Assembly (NCBI GenBank): GCA_039000515.1
Contig: JBCFYV010000024.1
Span: 10,470,969 to 10,534,968 of the forward strand
DNA from: Timema cristinae
Taxonomy: Eukaryota > Arthropoda > Insecta > Phasmatodea > Timematidae
Reading direction: 5' to 3'
Length of the DNA: 64,000 nucleotides
Part shown: positions 24,307 through 35,218 of the stretch, piece after piece
Position numbering within the stretch: position 1 is the first letter of the stretch
Layout: every line of letters begins with the position of its first letter
Translations under genes and position numbers: made by a program
The notes under the pieces: model-generated
Told to the model about the DNA's origin: nothing
Databases searched by the model: none
Seen by the model: the letters and a program-made list of their open reading frames with translations, nothing else

Positions 24307-24934
24307 CTAAACAATCAATGTTTCAAAGCACATCTATAACATGTGTCTATTGGGTGAATACTCAAAATAAGCTATTTTGATTTTAACAAACACACTTCCA
24401 TACAGTCATAGAAAAGGAACATGAACCATTCACAAAATGATGAAAATTTCCTTTTTACTTAGCTTGCTTCTTAATGTGTGGACACGAACTAAATAAAATG
24501 GAAGCATAGAGATGTTTTGTTGGGAGTGTGTTTTATATATAGCACTGTTTCAGTGCATGGTGCAACCACAAGGTTAATGTGATACAAATATGGGGGTTTG
24601 ATAATTCTCAATAGATGAGTGTTATCTTTCAACTGCCATGGTATTGTGTAGAAGTTAAGGGAAAGTACTGTATTAACCCAAAAATAGGCTGGACTCAAAG
24701 AAAAGTGATCACTTTGATAAGACAAATATAAATATGTATACTGAAAAAGAGCCAACTTTAAAATAGACTGACCCACACACCCATATTACCTTTTTTATTT
24801 CTATTTTACTCAGTTCCTATATATTTTTAATGGACTTTCAAAATTTGGATAACATCTTAATCCTTGGTTGAGAGGGCCTTTTTTTCCTACCTGATTGGGC
24901 ATTGTGAAAGATTTCAACCTTGGCAAACAATTAT
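24307..24934. other. Start of intron; Tigger-like TIR fragment
   Basis: Intronic. At 24666-24690 the string TACTGTATTAACCCAAAAAT resembles the Tigger TIR of 16611-18703, so this is probably the edge of a decayed relative or MITE. The matching end was not found. Otherwise AT-rich. Confidence 0.45.
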
Positions 24935-25195
24935 AACATGATAAAAGTGTGAATATACTTTTTAATTTATTATTTCATGTACAATAATATATTATCTTGT
25001 TGCCACAACCGCAAAACAAAAATACATAATAGTTTTATTAGTATATTTTGTTCTTTCAATAAGTTACTAAAACGCCAATTATACAGTAATCCTTAGGGAA
25101 GCATTATGAGACTCGTTTGATAACACTTCTTATTGATAATATAGTATTAGTACACAAATAATAACTGTTTTCGAATAGGTTGTAATAAAAACCTT
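24935..25195. repeat. Unclassified interspersed repeat, copy 1
   Basis: About 260 bp matches 37838-38160 closely. Shared strings include GTTGCCACAAC, CATAATAGTTTTATTAGTAT and CATACAGTAATCCTTA-like sequence. No TIR, tRNA head or coding potential is visible. Confidence 0.75.
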
Positions 25196-25544
25196 CTGCT
25201 AGCTGTCAGATACCACCCTCCCAACCATGGATGCCCGACAGATAGCATAATCACCTATGGAATAACATTAATAACACTGATCAACCAATTTAAAATGTAT
25301 TTTTGCTTCCTGGATGAATTTGGCTGTTCTTAGTATATTTTGTATTGCTGAGTCTGAATCTGCTTTTGAAATTGCAACATCATGTAAGGTTTTTGAGAAA
25401 TACTTGAATCAAATTTTTAGGGTTTTAAAGAAAATGAAGTTTTGTTGTTGGTTTGAATATTCAATAAAAAATAAATAGAGAATGAAATATGTTAGCATTT
25501 TAATGGTTAACTGTGGGAACACTTCTTCTAATAACAACCTTCTT

Positions 25545-25625
25545 TAACCCTAACTCATTAGAGTAATTAGTGTATGTGCATATAGCCCGTATAGGTGGTA
25601 AGACACGGTGCTGATTAATAATAAA
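25545..25625 (+). repeat. 5'-truncated SINE tail
   Basis: Carries ATTAGAGTAATTAGTGTATG then TAGCCCGTATAGGTGGTAAG and ACACGGTGCTGATTAATAAT. This is the shared SINE tail module in plus orientation; the head is missing. Confidence 0.75.
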
Positions 25626-25689
25626 GTAATAGTTAACTGAATATTATGCTAGAGCTACTAGTTTTTTTAATTATTAATCAAGGCTTGCA

Positions 25690-27130
25690 GAATGAAACAA
25701 ACTATAGCATTCACTTAACAAAATATTTTCCAATTGATTTCCTCTTGTCTCTCTCTTAAGCTGCCAGCCAACATGTTGGGAGTCCATATGCCCTGATAGT
25801 GACTCTCCATGAGTGAGATACCTGGTGAAACCTTTCACCATGCTCATCACTGACATCTCCAAGCTTTTAGTGACATGTTGCGTCCCCTCATTCTGTAGAC
25901 ATTTGCTCTACTAGCTACCTGTAGTTTGGTGCTTTCAAGTTGACCAGAATGCTTCTCATGCCACCTTTCCAGTTGTTGTTTGTTGTTTTTTAGGAATTCA
26001 TAAAAAATATTGCCCTTTATAAGATCCCTATCCGAGGGCCTATGAAAACTCCTTCTTTGATTTTTGCGATACTTATTCTTGGAAACTTGCTTCTCCATTC
26101 ATGTTCATTGCCTTCACAAAATTCTCATCAGTCCAAGTTTAATGTGTAATGGAGGCAACAATATTTTATGTGGATCTACAAGTGGTTTGTTGGATATATT
26201 CTTTTCTCCTGGGTTAAGCTGCTCATGACACGTCCTGATTATTTCTCGAGCGACTGTCCTATTTACACAGAAAACAGCAAAATTTAGCATAACAAGTTTT
26301 CATACCAAGAAGAGCCACAACTTTTAAATCTCAACAAATATTCCAGTTGTATTTAGTGTATTATATTCAGTTGAGCAAAAGCACCATATTTTCATGTCTC
26401 TTTCATATGAATTGCATGACAAACAGGGATAGATGGCAAATCATTTCCGTTGTGAAGCAAAACAGCTTTTCAACTTAACTTGGATGAATCGATGAACAGT
26501 CTCCACTCTTTTGGCTTATGTTCAAGACCCAATTTATTCATCAAGCTTTCAATCACTGCAATATGATTTATCACCATTCAAAGTAAATTAAAATAAAAAG
26601 TATTTCTCACGGTTGTGATAAATATAACATTTTGTATTTTTATCCAGAAGATTCCACCTTTTAAGCATAGATGAGAGTAGCTTTGCTTTATTCTTAGAGA
26701 TTCAAATCCCATATCAGATCATTTAATAATTAAATGGCCTTTTTTCTAAATTTGTTGGCACATATTTTTCATCACATTCATTTATTCTGAAACACTTTGT
26801 GCTTCATCTGAATCCATTCATTCACACTCCGCTAGTCCCTCATTCTGTCTTTGAGGCACCGGGTCTTATCACCGATGGTACATTTGGGTACACAATAGCA
26901 TGCTTGGTCTTAGAGGTGTGACCAGAAACGTTAATCAAACAAAAGTAACAGTCGAAGGTATGATATTTCGGTTCCCTCCAAACCAGTGGCACAGCAAATG
27001 GCATACTGTGTCTTTTCCCATTGAGCCAAGCTCTAAAATCACCGAGCTTGTAGCCAAATTATAGCCAATAAGCTTTCTTTATCACAGGCGCTATTACTCT
27101 CCTCTGAGACTTGAGAGTGAACTTGCCACA
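25690..27130 (-). pseudogene. Pseudogene of a repeated arthropod orphan family
   Basis: Minus-strand translation across many stops and frameshifts keeps recognisable blocks. In order these are RAWLNGKRHSMPFAVPLVWR and CYFCLINVSGHTSKTKHAIV (about 27050-26900), NKLGLEHKPKEWRLFIDSSK with AVLLHNGNDLPSIPVCHAIH (about 26540-26410), DLKVVALLG (about 26310), ENFVKAMNMNGE (about 26110), and near the end MSMVKGFTRYLT and WQLKRETR (25840-25740). These match a multicopy family I have met in insects and other invertebrates under 'uncharacterised protein', with unknown function and probably carried by a mobile element. A normal member would be several hundred residues. This copy is dead and lies in an intron of the NFAT-like gene. 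Confidence 0.75.
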
Positions 27131-27837
27131 AATGTAGCAAAATACATTAACATTATTCACTCACCAATGGGACAAAGTTTAGATACAACAATCACAGTGT
27201 AAACATAGTACATTGAAATCATATACCTGAAAAAGTAAAAAATATACTTGTAGATAAGTATCTAATTTAGCACAATATTTCCCACTTTTCAATACACTCG
27301 CAATGCATTTCCAACTCAATGAACCCCTTCCCGAGACATGACTGCTGTCCCACCGAGCTGACATAACAACACTTATCTATCTGACCATACTCCAAGATGA
27401 CAGTCGCCACTGTAATAAATTCCGCATGGTCTGTCATGTTTTGTTACTTCACAAGTCACAAATCAAATCAAATCAAATCTAGAAAATATCAACTTTTTAC
27501 ACTATTGTATGGCTCCACAATAATATTTAACAGTAACAATTCACATGTATACTGTTAAGAGTTGTTATTACACTAAGACAAAGTGTTGCAAATAAAAGAA
27601 TTCAAGAAAAACTCTGAGTGATAGGAGAAAAGTAAAGTCATATCTGTTAATATGGAGTGACATTCTACCATGTTTAGCTAATTTTATCCATGATGCAATT
27701 TCTTTGTTTATCCATGTAATAAGTAAAGTAATATACTTTGCAGTGACTAGAATGTTTTGAGAATTTCATTTAAGAGGCCATTTTGTTTACTATTTATTAT
27801 AATAGGGATATATGTTCACTTTTCTTTATTAGATTCA

Positions 27838-28060
27838 TCCACCATGTCTTACCACCCATCTAGATTGTACACACTAATGGGGTAGGGATAGGGAAGGAGA
27901 CATTTAAATGAAATACCCACATTTGTGTTGAGATAAGAGTGGAAGATCATTTATTAAAAACCATCCACAGTTCACTTTGTCAGGACTCGAGTCTTGATCC
28001 CCCTATCACCAGCAAACCAAACTAAATGTGCTCGACGATTAAACCATGTGCCCATCGATG
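27838..28060 (-). repeat. tRNA-derived SINE
   Basis: The minus-strand head (from about 28050) shows ACATGGTTTAATCGTCGAGC and a B-box-like GACTCGAGTCC. The body and a degraded tail end at 27838. It has the same body type as 1-215 and 47190-47480. Confidence 0.65.
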
Positions 28061-28899
28061 CAGGTCATATATATGGGTCGAATCCACTGTTTCTCGAATC
28101 CGAATCTCAAATCCAAATCTACATTTTATTTTCGAATCCTAGCAAATCGTTATAAATTTTAATGATTTACAAATAGACCAACATTACACAATATAGGCCT
28201 AAACTGTGAATTAAGATTTATTTCAATCATGCTTTCAATTTAAATCAACCCCAACCACCCCTCGCAAAATAAAGGTTAAAATCCAGCCAAATTAAACAAT
28301 CTTGACTCATATTAATGTTTAAAAATCAAATCAATCAAAGGCCGGTAGGTATAAATAAACAGTTTTATCTCTGTCTGACTGTTGACAGTATTTATTTTTC
28401 ATGAAACCCAACAAAATGTCTAACTTAAGAATCGTATGTAATAAATAGGGGTTCTTTGCATAGTTGTAGATAATTAAAACCAGTTGTGTAGTAAGAATTA
28501 ACAGTATCTTTATTTTAATCATCACTCTGGCGAGTAAATATAATATACATCATGGCGGCCGACTTTGTACCATGTGTAATTAGTTAGTTAGTTATTTATT
28601 CAGAAGTTGTTTATAAAAAGAGCCAAGATCAGCTCGTATGCATATAAACATCCTAATGTAGGCGTGGTTCATTCACTAACTTGTTACATACATTTATGAA
28701 AGTGAGGTATATTACAGGGTATAAATTATTTGTCCTCACCCGGCCACATTATTTTAGATGCATTCAGCCTAGTGATAGTAAAACTGCAATTAAACATAAG
28801 AGTATACACCAAATAAAGAAAAAAGTACAATATACATACATATACATTATACACATATACACGGTGTACATACACATTCTGCTCCAATTATAATATCAG

Positions 28900-30800
28900 T
28901 TTCTGCAAAATTACAGATAACGTTTTACCCACATATCAATCAGCAGGTCAACATTATTTTCCAGAATGTATCTTTTAACTCCCTTTTTAAAAAGATTAAG
29001 TTTTTTCATCTTTATTTCTTGTGTTATAATATTGAAAAATTTTAGTCCCTTAATCTTTATTGAGTAGAGGCCAAAAGTAGTGGGGTGTTTACACTGTTCT
29101 GGAAATAATTATTCCGACTTCTTGTAGAGTAATTCACGTTTTTTGTGTTCCCCAATTTTTAGGTTACTAATAATTAGGCTGTTTTCAAGTTTATATGCCA
29201 TTAAAACCGTATCCAAAAAACTAGCTTCTGTTAATTTCAAAATACCCAACCTTTTAAGCTTAATGTCGCCGTCCTCGCCGCTGGGCAGCCGAAAAATATT
29301 TTTAGTGCTGTGTTTTGTATTCTTATTAGTGGTATTAGATGACTTTTAAAAGTACTACCCCAGATTACATCTAAGTTGGACACGTGCAAGTTAACCAGAG
29401 CAAAGTAGATGGGCTTTAACACGTTTGGAGTGAATTTGTAGGAGTTTTTTTTTTAGTATCCCAACTGGACCCCTAATTTTTTTTTGTGACATGGTTTATA
29501 TGTAAGCTCCAGGATAGTGAGCTGTCAATTGTCAGACTGAGATATTTTGCTTTCCTTACTTGTGTCAGAACGTTATTCCCAAATCTTATCTGATAATTAT
29601 CTATATTCTTTCTATCTTTGTTTCCCGGTCTAGTAAAAATAACATAGTTAGACTTTTCAAGATTTAGCAGCAGTTTATTGACTCAACCAATGGTAAAAAC
29701 AATTTCAGGTCTGTTTGAATATTCTCTGCTATAGTTTTAAAATTTTGTCCCATGTAAAATAAACTTGTGTCATTTGCGTATAGTTGTAAATGGCCTTGAA
29801 AATTTACCTGGAAAATGTCGTTAACATAAATAAGAAAAAGTACAGCTCCAATTACCGAACCTTGATGGACCCCACACGTGACACAACTTACAGTGCTTGT
29901 GTGATAGTTTATGTAAGTGTATTGATTTCTGTTAGTAATATAGCTCTTAAACCATTCAAGAGCTACTCCTCTTATTCCTATTTAAGACAGCTTGTATAAT
30001 AGAATTTCATGGTTGACAGTGTCTAATTCATTTTTTAAATCAATAAATAAAGCTCCAGGTAGCTTAGTATTGTCATCCAATGTATTTTGTCAATCAATTC
30101 AAAAGCCACAAATAGTGTATCAGATTTCCCCCTAAATCCATATTGGGGGTGTTTGAAAACATTTATTTTGTCTAAAAACTTAAGTAATCTAACTTTAATT
30201 ATTTTTTCTAATATTTTTGATATGGAGGATATAAGTGAGATAGGCCTGTAGTTGATGGATCACATTTCAAAGTGCCACCCTTATATATGGGAATAATTTT
30301 TGATATTTTCAGCTGTTCCAGAAATTGACCTTCTGTTGTAGATTTATTAAATAGAACAGATATATACTCTGCAAAAAAAAATTGAGCAGTGAGTTACTAA
30401 GATCTCTTATCATATTTTTTTACTTCCATTAAATCTGTTAAGAAAATTTCAAATGAGTTGTTTATAGTGGTAGTGTAATATGTCCACTTATCATCAGGAT
30501 ATACAGGAATATTCATTGCAAGATTATGTCCTACATTTATTTAAAAAAAAAATAGAATACCTGTCATTTCAGAAGTTGTATTATATTCCTTGTTCATAAA
30601 TTTCAATCTTGATATTTTATTATTAACTTAACAGTTTTTATTAAGAGACTTATTTATCTCCTGCCACAATTGTTTAGGATTATTACTACTGCTTATAAAC
30701 CTTTTTGTAAAATAATTTTTCATCAACCTTCTCTTAAGTGCTGTTACATTATTCCAAGCTAAAATATAATCACTCTTATAGTTTGTATTTTCTGGGTTAA
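28900..30800 (-). pseudogene. LINE reverse transcriptase, 3' block
   Basis: Minus-strand translation shows ALKRRLMKNYFTKRFISSSN and NPKQLWQEINKSL (about 30740-30640), the RT start FLEQLKISKIIPIYKGGTLK (about 30310), a frameshifted YADDT-like motif (about 29780; LYNYTQMTQVYF in frame), and the C-terminal LDVIWGSTFKSHLIPLIRIQ (29365). The order and motifs fit the CR1/Jockey-type non-LTR elements. Stops and frameshifts abound. Together with 33550-34230 it probably forms one element, interrupted by 30860-33550. Confidence 0.8.
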
Positions 30801-32917
30801 ATTTAACTATACCCGACTTACGACTTCTATGGTTTTCGATGACAGCTAGCAGAAGCTAGCAGATGGTATCAGTAACGCCAACATTGTCTAAAATAAACTT
30901 TTGTCACCATATTTGGAAATAATAATTATTTACTAATTACTACTATTATTATTACTAAAAATATTATCAATCACCATTAACAATACTTCCCCAAAGATTA
31001 CAGTATAATTTTACTTTCCATAATCAAATTTAAGAAAAAAAAGTCTAGTAATTTCATTTTAGTTTTTCTTTTAACTCTTGTGGTAATAACAGGTTAAATA
31101 GAGCGTGAAATTTTACATTTAATGGTATTATATTTAGTTATTAATATTTTTATACCTGCCCTCGTATATCTTTAACATAAACAAATGGTTTGTAATAATA
31201 AAGAAGAAAGAACATTCAAAATGTTTGTGAAATAATATAAAGTTTAAATCTTGTAAACAAAGAGTATTAATACCTTTGCCGTGTAACAGACTACGGTCCT
31301 CTTTTTTCTACGTCATCAACCGGCACGTTTTATCCAGTGGCCATATTTGTTTTCAGCATACAAGGACACTTTTAATGTTCTCTTGCTTTTAAAAATTAAT
31401 TTGAATTTAACAGCAAAAGAAAACTTCAATATTAAGCAACTAAAACGGTTATTCTCATAACCAAAATCCAACAATTTTAAAATACAGTATAACATTGAAT
31501 TATCGTATAAAATAAATCTAATAAAACCATGTGCATGAATCAACAAGTTGAAGAACAAAATATTTTATAGTTGAGTATTATTGATTTGTATTTAGGCGTG
31601 TCTATTATACCCGTTAATAATTTTATTACAAATTTGAATAGTACAGTGTCTTTTTTTAAATACTAATTCGGCTAGTTAGTAATTTGTGTGCTCTTTTGTG
31701 AATATTATTTCGGTGTGTGAGCGTGTTATCCTCAGTATATAAACAGTTTTTTTTGGTGATCTCTGAATAATTATTTATCTAATATAACCTTAAAGCGTGT
31801 GATAAATAAAATAGCGAGTGTTTCTCAGTGATCGATATACATTATTCGAAAATTTAAGTCTATCAAAACTATTAAATAAATCTTTTAACCCCAAGATTGT
31901 GTTGTTTTGCCCTCTAGGCTAAACCTCTAGTTTTAGAATTTTTATAGTAGGCCTATTCCAAAAAATTCTGTGAAGTGTAATAAAAATTACTTGTGAGTCT
32001 TTCACCAGTGTTGATTAAATAAATAGCAGGCTAAGACTTCAAGTTATAAGTTATTGTATTTTTATTAGATACTTTGTAACAACTGTTTAAGAGGAGTGAA
32101 TCTAAAATAGATTTTTGTTAATTCTATATTGTATCCAGCACAGCGACGTTGGTAAGTTGATTTGTTTATTGTCTTTTTCAAAATCATGATTATAACAGTA
32201 ATTTATCATAGATTTTCATACAACTTAAGTATCAAGTTTTTTCATGGTTCTTTAATTTCATTTTACTTTGTCCATGATGATGGTATTTTTATTCCGAAAC
32301 CTGTTGGAAGAATATAAATCAACATCATTCTAATGGCTGATTATCACAAGGAGTAATGGGATTGAACCCAGATAAGGCTTAGATTTTATAAATAACCTTA
32401 AAATAAAAATTATTATATTTTTCATAAACGTTGTAACTAGAACATTTTCATTACTTTATTAAATCTTATTGGGAGATGCTAACCCACTAATTCAATTTTA
32501 TTACCTAATTTACAACCCTGTTCATCTTTAAACTTTGTTTTTTTCCTTAATTTGTTGTATCCAAGTTTTGTATATAAATTTTAATATTTTATATGTGTAT
32601 TTTAGCCTTGTCGTCAAACCATGTTTTAATTCAGTTATGTTATATTACTTTATTAAAAAATATTATACATATGCCATTTTGCAGCTAATTAAAATCAAAA
32701 TATTATACATATGCCATTTTGCAGCTCATTAAAAGCAAAATAAAATCAATCTTTTGAATATTAAAAGTCACTTAATTCATATACCAATTTTAAAACTATT
32801 TAACCCATTAAATTGGAAAGCTATATATTTTGTAAAAGCTATTCTAGAGTTTTCTATCTAAGTTCTAAGTTTATTACCACTCCTTACTTTAAACTAATTT
32901 AGAAAGTTTTCTTATAC

Positions 32918-32918
<1 letters not shown>
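30801..32918. other. AT-rich insertion-like segment
   Basis: Separates the two blocks of the minus-strand LINE. No coding potential is seen. A 40-bp tandem duplication (TATTATACATATGCCATTTT in both units) lies at about 32656-32740. Confidence 0.4.
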
Positions 32919-32978
<60 letters not shown>

Positions 32979-33238
32979 TAGCACCGCGTCTTACTAACCG
33001 TTCGGGTTGTACGCACTTATGCTAATGTGTAATAGTAGGGTGATTGTGAGATGAAATGGAGGACCTACAGTTTAACGTGGGATCCGAACTACGGTGGAGG
33101 CCTGGCATTCTCCACACTCACAAGTTGTGATTAATATCTTATTGTCAGAGGTGAAGGAAGGGTTTGGCAATCAGATAAATTTGTGCCGGGACCCCAGCAC
33201 AGAAGTCTGACAATTTAACCCTAGACCACCAGGTCACT
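32919..33238 (-). repeat. tRNA-derived SINE with long (AAT)n tail
   Basis: Same family and orientation as the SINE at 9487-9787. The tRNA-like head lies at the right end (ACCTGGTGGTCTAGGGTTAA on the minus strand, somewhat eroded), then the body and tail, and an expanded (TTA)n run at 32919-32972. The head has a deletion of about 20 bp relative to 9487-9787. Confidence 0.85.
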
Positions 33239-33549
33239 AATATGTTGTAATACTGTTAAAAAGGGTTATGACTGTTTTTTTTCTTCTATGTGTAGTAATA
33301 GACATTCAGATTTTTCACATTCATAATGTTGTTAATAATATTAATATTAACAAAAAAAAAGTGGATTCTTTTTTATTAAAAATTATTTATTCATTACAAT
33401 AAAAACTAATACGGTATTAAATGTGTTTTCTTAATTTATATTCTTGAAAAAATTAATAATTAATACTAGGCCTTACATCAACATATCAGCTCAATAATAT
33501 ATAGAAAATAAATAAAACAGTCATAGAGGTTTCTTGGATAGATCTAAAA

Positions 33550-34230
33550 TTTAACTGTCAGAAGTTACAGCTGCTAAACACATGTTTTTGCAGATCATAT
33601 GGTTCGGCGGAGGAATATATAATTTGGTCTAGTAACTTTTCAGAGCTGTCAGCTGTCAGCTGTGAACTGTCAGTCAGCACCAAAGAAGTCATGTGGGACC
33701 TATAGTTTATATGTTTTGTCACATAATTTAACCCTTTCCAACAGCTCACTGTTCACCCAACCACACCTGGGCAAATAATGAACACTATTTGTAATTATTT
33801 GATCTCCCCTTCTTTCAGCAAACAACAAAGCATTTTGCACTATCAGCATGAGTTTGTATTTGTGCTGGTGTTAATTTGTCCCAGAGATTCATTAAGCTTA
33901 AGTTATAAGATATTGTAATCAATTACAAATTGAATTTCAGTGTTGTTTTTCCTCTCCACCGTGATATAATTTGATTCCAATTCCACTATTACAATGTTGT
34001 GATCATTTAAACTATTGTTAATGTTTGAAACTCACATAGCCTGGCCATTTACATTTGAAATAATTTGGTCCACTGTACTTTCATTGTTGTTAGTTATTCT
34101 AGTTGCTAGCTCATTGTATTAATGTTTGTGTCCCCTATGATATGCATTTTTTCCATGCCAAATTGTTTAGAATGTTTTCAAAATAGGCTAGGAAGTTATT
34201 AAGAGGGATATTTGGAGGCCTATATATATA
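33550..34230 (-). pseudogene. LINE endonuclease block
   Basis: The APE-type endonuclease C-terminal half on the minus strand shows YIYRPPNIPLNNFLAYFENI (34225), a 'GDTNIN'-like stretch (34130), QIISNVNGQ (34065) and the SDH-box relative NDHNIVIVELESNYI (about 33995). The endonuclease-RT linker SELLERVKLCDKTYKL follows (about 33745). It reads towards 30800, where the RT of the same type resumes, so this is the 5' part of the 28900-30800 element. Confidence 0.75.
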
Positions 34231-34281
34231 ACAATGATATGTAGGGATGGACTTTCTATTTCAATTCTTAAAAAATAAAAT

Positions 34282-34462
34282 TATTTATTATTATTATCAC
34301 CACGTCTTACTACCCGTTCGGGTTATATGCAATTACGCTAATGTGTAATGGTAGGGTGATTGTGAGATGAAATGGAGGACCTACAGTTTAACGTGGAATC
34401 CGAACCACGGTGGAGGCCTGGCATTCCCCACATTCCCAAGTTGTGATTAATACACATCTTGT
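34282..34462 (-). repeat. 5'-truncated SINE
   Basis: Same family as 9487-9787. The tail and body are present and the tRNA-like head is missing. AAAATAAAA on both sides may be the target-site duplication, but the flanks are low-complexity. Confidence 0.8.
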
Positions 34463-35155
34463 AGAAAATAAAAACCACTCTCGTCCATTTAACGTGTTTT
34501 TATTTGTGTTAAAAAAAAGCTGTAATTTGTTTTATTTATTTCAAGTTTATTTGTAATTCTAGATTTGATTTTCAGTTTTTGAAGAGTTTTAATGTGTTCA
34601 TTAAAATATTTACAAGATTGTTCGTGAGGTAAAAGTTTTAGAAGTGAACATGTGCCGAAACGGTCGAGTCCAAGTTTCCCATAGAGGTGGGAGGGTAGGG
34701 TACTAGGCATGTAAGATTTTCAACACCTAACTTTTTTTAAAGAAGATTTTATTCATGTTTATTTCTTTTATCCGACAAAATAAATATTAAGGATTAAGTT
34801 GTGCTTTTCAATTAGGCCTAACTAAGTAATGTTTGAATTAAAAATATTATGCTTTGTTTATGAGGTGAAAGATTCGATCATTGAATCCAGTAAAACACTG
34901 AATCCCTGAATCTTGAATACTTGTCAGTATTCGGTGGATTTGAGTGGCCCATCTATAGTATATACACCAATCCACACACTCAGTTCTCAAAGATATGCTG
35001 TTTGTTACAGACTAACACTAATAACACAGTTAAATATCATACCATATATTATACCATATATTATAAAAGCTGAGTATTTTTGGGTCAATAGTGTATGATC
35101 CTTTCTCCCATATCATGAATCTATATAGGAATAATAAAGTTAGCACTGTACTTAC
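34463..35155. other. Intronic; isolated Tigger-like TIR end
   Basis: Near 35070 the minus strand reads ACTATTGACCCAAAAATACT, similar to the Tigger terminus at 16611. No partner end was found. Strings such as GGATTTGAGTGGCCCATC near 34945 resemble one end of a short repeat also hinted at near 51945. Confidence 0.35.
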
Positions 35156-35218
35156 ATGGGCCGACTGCCGGATGTACTAATGTAGCACAAGGCTGTAAGC
35201 CTTCCGGTGATGCAAGAG
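35156..35218 (-). CDS. NFAT-like gene, 63-bp internal exon
   Basis: The acceptor is CTGCAG at 35219-35220; the donor is CAT/GTAAGT at 35154-35155. Entering with two bases after the G left by the right-edge exon gives an Ala codon, then LASPEGLQPCATLVHPAVGP, and one T is left for the next exon (making Leu). The exon length is divisible by three and its two phases are equal, so it could be skipped without losing frame (cassette). It is GC-richer than the surrounding intron, and the other two frames are closed or lack sense with the neighbours. Confidence 0.75.

Noticed and set aside
28072..34955. A hAT-like MITE spanning 28072-34955 with a sister at 51941-52563
   Set aside because: The ends (GGGTCGAATCC-type and ATGGGCC-type) look alike in opposite orientation, but the similarity fades within about 50 bases and no TSD is visible. 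Not supportable by eye.
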